Below are positions 61,186 to 64,000 of a stretch of DNA of 64,000 nucleotides, one piece after another. How positions within the stretch are numbered: the stretch's first letter is position 1; each line of letters starts with the position of its first letter. The position numbers and the translations under genes are program-made. This stretch comes from Crotophaga sulcirostris (Eukaryota > Chordata > Aves > Cuculiformes > Crotophagidae). The stretch covers positions 5,772-69,771 of the forward strand of contig VYZB01000056.1 of assembly GCA_013397455.1 (NCBI GenBank). Direction: 5' to 3'. The notes beneath the pieces are model-generated. The model had not been told where the DNA came from and did not search any database. It saw only the letters and a list, made by a program, of their open reading frames with translations.

Positions 61186-62469
61186 GAGGTTGCCAAAAGG
61201 ATGTCAGGGATTGTTAAACGTAATAATAAAGGAAGCAGGAGGAATCAAGTGGTTTGAGTAGGAAATCAGAGGGAATTCCTGGCTGAGGTTGCCAGTCCAG
61301 CGAAGGTTGGGACTTTTAGTTTGCTGTGAAAGAGGTCACAGCTCGGGACTCCTAAACCTCCTCAAATTAGTGACATGTGAAATAAAAATGCAAGTATGTG
61401 TCCTCTTCCCCAACCCTCGTTAAGAATATATTTGCATACATGCATATCATCTAGAGGAACAAGTAGCATTTAAAGTTGAGCTTCAAATCCCCACTTGGGC
61501 CACAGGTTTGGCCACACAGAAGTCTGTATTACACTTTGTTATTTAGCCTGCGGCTTTGAATTTGTTAGCACTAAGGAAATAAATGGTGTCAGTTCAGTTT
61601 GCAGGAGAACAAGCAGCAGCACAGCTACATTTATTTTGATGAATTAGAAAATAAGCAACAACATATTTGGGCCAAAAAGTTCAATTTGAAATGAATTGCA
61701 TTTTGCATTCAAGAAATCTTGAGCATCATTTTGAAGGAAATGGAAAGACGTTTTTAACTAAATGTAGACTGTAATTAAACACTTTGCTTTAAAATAACAA
61801 AAAAGGGTTGGAGTTTTCTCTGTTGTTGAGACTGCCAATTATTTGTACTTAAAAAGCGTATGATGAGTGGTTTGCTCTGGTTGAATTTCCACTTATTTTG
61901 CTTGAAAATGTAACTCTGGCCAAAAAAAGTCTTTTAGCTCTAATCAATATCAAATTAATCAAACCTTGTTTGCTACTGGCTTGTAGTTACCACATTAGCC
62001 AAGAGGATCTTCTCCAGTTAGAGAAATGGGGATTTGATATGAATTCAAGGGCTTTATTTACCTTGTACCAACTTTCATAGAAACAGGATAAAAACAGAAT
62101 AAAAAATCCAGGCAAGAATTGCTACTAAAACCAAGCAATCCTGACGTAGGTAGAGTCTCAAAGATTCTTATCTCCTCAGCCTCATTGAAGTGGAATTTGC
62201 CACCTGCAGTCCTCTCTAGATTTGGGTGGAAATGCTCTTTGCTGCATTTTAGTGCCTCTCTCTGTTTTAGCAGTGGTGTTTGCATTTTGTAGCAGCCAAA
62301 GCCCACCTCTATTATGGCAGGAGGATGCATAAGTGCCTCTGCTCCAGAAGTCTCCTGTTTATGAAAGGCTTCTCATTGTACTTGACTTGTGGCGTTGTTT
62401 TTTATAAGTCGAAGTTGATCTGCAAGGAGTAGGACTTGTAGAGCTTGGTTTCCTGCGGCTCTGTGTCTC

Positions 62470-62510
62470 GCGGCTGGATTATCACGTGCCTAATAAGGTG
62501 TGAGCTCTGA
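62470..62510. promoter_or_regulatory. Candidate GATA / E-box / T-box composite element
   Basis: Within 25 bp there are TTATCA (62479-62484, GATA type), CACGTG (62483-62488, palindromic E-box sharing CA with it) and an exact T-box half-site AGGTGTGA (62496-62503). GATA4 and TBX5 are known to bind together at cardiac enhancers. The flanking sequence is repeat-free. Function is inferred. Confidence 0.4.
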
Positions 62511-64000
62511 TTGAAACATTTCCTGAGGTTGGGGCCTTTCAAATCTCTCTCTCCTGTGTGCCTTTTCCAGCATCTAACAGACTCGCTGAGCTCCAGCTGT
62601 GGCCCCTCTCCCAGCCAGGGCAATAATACAGCATTTCCCCTCTATGCAGCTGCCTACAGACATCAAACTGAGCCAACTCCTAATACTTTTTAGGCTTTTT
62701 CTGTCCAAGTTGATTGAAACGAACCCATGGTTTTCAAAAGTTATTACTGGATGGGGCTGAGTGGACACGCAGGGATGAGGGATGGTGCAATTCCTTACAG
62801 TTGACTGAGAAAAAGAGTTTTGGGTTGAGATCAAGCCTGGTGTGCTTCATCCCAGAGGGATGCTGGTTAGGAAAGCTCCCACGTGGAGAAAATCAGAGAA
62901 GGAGTTTCAACTATAATAGGGTTTAAGCCACCATATGGTAAACCTAGGCTTAATAAATGACTATTTAGGACTAGGACAGGAGAGGTGGAGACACATGAAT
63001 GTGTCAGACATATCTTTGGACAAGTGTTATAAACAGTATGGCTGCAATGACTGCTCAGGCAGATGTCTAGTCCAGAGGCTGGAGTGATGGAAAGACTGTT
63101 GGAGCAATAGGACACAGGGCACTGCAGCCCCTGTGCAGCAGAGCAGCAGGAGATGGTCCTACCACAGGAAGGCTTGAAAAGACCACTCCAAAACCATGCA
63201 ATTCTATACATGGAAAATTAACTAGTTGCCCTGCAGGAGTGGTTTAGACTTTGGGCAAATTGTTTATTCTGAGGAGCCTGAGGATGCCTTAATTCCTGTG
63301 ATTTGAGAATGATCATGAACATGAGGTTGCCGACAGATTTATATCAGCCTGGACTGTGTGTGCCCATTTTACTCACTGAAAGATGTTAATTTTAAACCAA
63401 GGATGCACCAAGGTTTTAGTGTCTCTAAAACTGAGATGATATCAGAGTTCTAGACAGGACCCAGCTCTGGCGTGATTATGTCTTTATTGAAAAAAATAAT
63501 GACTATTTTAAGTTGTTTTTAAGGGGTTTTTAGATGCTTACTAGAAATAAATTGCCTGGAGTTCACTACCTGCCTTCATCTATCTGCATAGTTTTCCCTG
63601 AAACAAACTATAACAACATTCCTGATCTTATTTCAAAACTTCAGTGCTTATAAATAATTCTGTAATGCAGAAGAGGAGAGAATCAGGTCCTTGTTCTCTA
63701 AATGCTTTGAAATGCACATAATATGAGCATAAAATCATCCCCCTTGTGTGCATCCGGCCCTGAACAGCTTCCCTTGTGCAGATGATGAGGGCTGATGGGA
63801 GGAATGCCAGCACTGTCCAGTTTGTATATCAAGGAAAGAAGCTGGTGTGTAGGTGATGCCTGCCTTTCTTCCTCCCTCTGTTTGTTATAGAGGGTCATTT
63901 TGCAGAGCTGGGCCTCCCTGGTACTGCTGCTCCCCACAGGTTTTGGGATGCTGGCAGGACGGTGGTGCAAGCAGGGACACCACAGCCCTGTCAGCAGCAG

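Larger units (their letters stand above)
53703..64000. other. Gene-poor distal interval, no gene seen
   Basis: More than 10 kb with no CR1 that I recognise and no exon. It includes a 37-bp tandem duplication (55758-55831), AT-rich blocks (57240-57360, 61540-61800) and two motif-dense islands (61100-61185 and 62470-62510) listed separately. Frames reach 123 codons (59408-59779, +) but show nothing recognisable. Confidence 0.7.

Noticed and set aside
61012..61257. 81-codon frame with Lys/Arg-rich C terminus
   Set aside because: No similarity, no splice or promoter context; the interval is better explained as a GATA-site cluster in non-coding DNA.
25331..64000. A CRISPR array, prophage, operon or other prokaryotic system
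   Set aside because: No regularly spaced repeats, no dense same-strand gene array and no bacterial signals; the DNA is vertebrate intergenic sequence with CR1 elements.

Overview
The window is vertebrate nuclear DNA, almost certainly from a bird. Three exons match the C-terminal half of the T-box transcription factor TBX5, with canonical GT-AG introns of about 8.5-11 kb. The dispersed repeats are CR1 LINE fragments of the avian type, many ending in the ATTCTATGA-like 3' tail. Repeat density is low. I see no bacterial genes, operons, CRISPR arrays, rRNA or tRNA genes. The exact species cannot be read from the sequence.

Layout. 1-3650 is the end of a TBX5 intron (intron 6 by human coding-exon numbering). 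Exon 7 is 3651-3742 (92 bp), intron 7 is 3743-14496, exon 8 is 14497-14723 (227 bp), and intron 8 is 14724-23279. The last exon starts at 23280, its stop codon is TAA at 23861-23863, and a 3' UTR of about 1.5 kb runs to a likely poly(A) site near 25.32 kb. The first four to six coding exons, which carry most of the T-box DNA-binding domain, lie upstream of base 1. From about 25.5 kb to 64 kb I find no convincing exon of any gene. This stretch is the start of the gene-poor interval downstream of TBX5, which in other amniotes separates it from RBM19 and holds long-range heart and limb enhancers.

How it works together. The visible coding DNA supplies the end of the T-box, a nuclear localisation region split over the exon 8/9 junction, and the transactivation tail. 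The rest is probably regulatory or neutral DNA. I mark several motif-dense islands as candidate enhancers: a T-box pair at 2.5 kb, a nuclear-receptor/FOX site at 8.6 kb, a TCF/GATA island at 16.3-16.7 kb, a MEIS/homeodomain/GATA island at 26.6-26.8 kb, a palindrome with MEIS/GATA at 35.1 kb, a GATA cluster at 61.1 kb, and a GATA/E-box/T-box trio at 62.48 kb. These are inferences from motifs only; no alignment could be run.

Other points of note are a perfect 93-bp duplication around the only N (an assembly artefact), a 135-bp direct repeat flanking exon 7, a perfect hairpin and a let-7 seed match in the 3' UTR, and an in-frame stop created directly by the exon 7 splice donor. I found no undescribed molecular system that the sequence alone would support; most of the 268 or so open frames present are chance frames in non-coding DNA.
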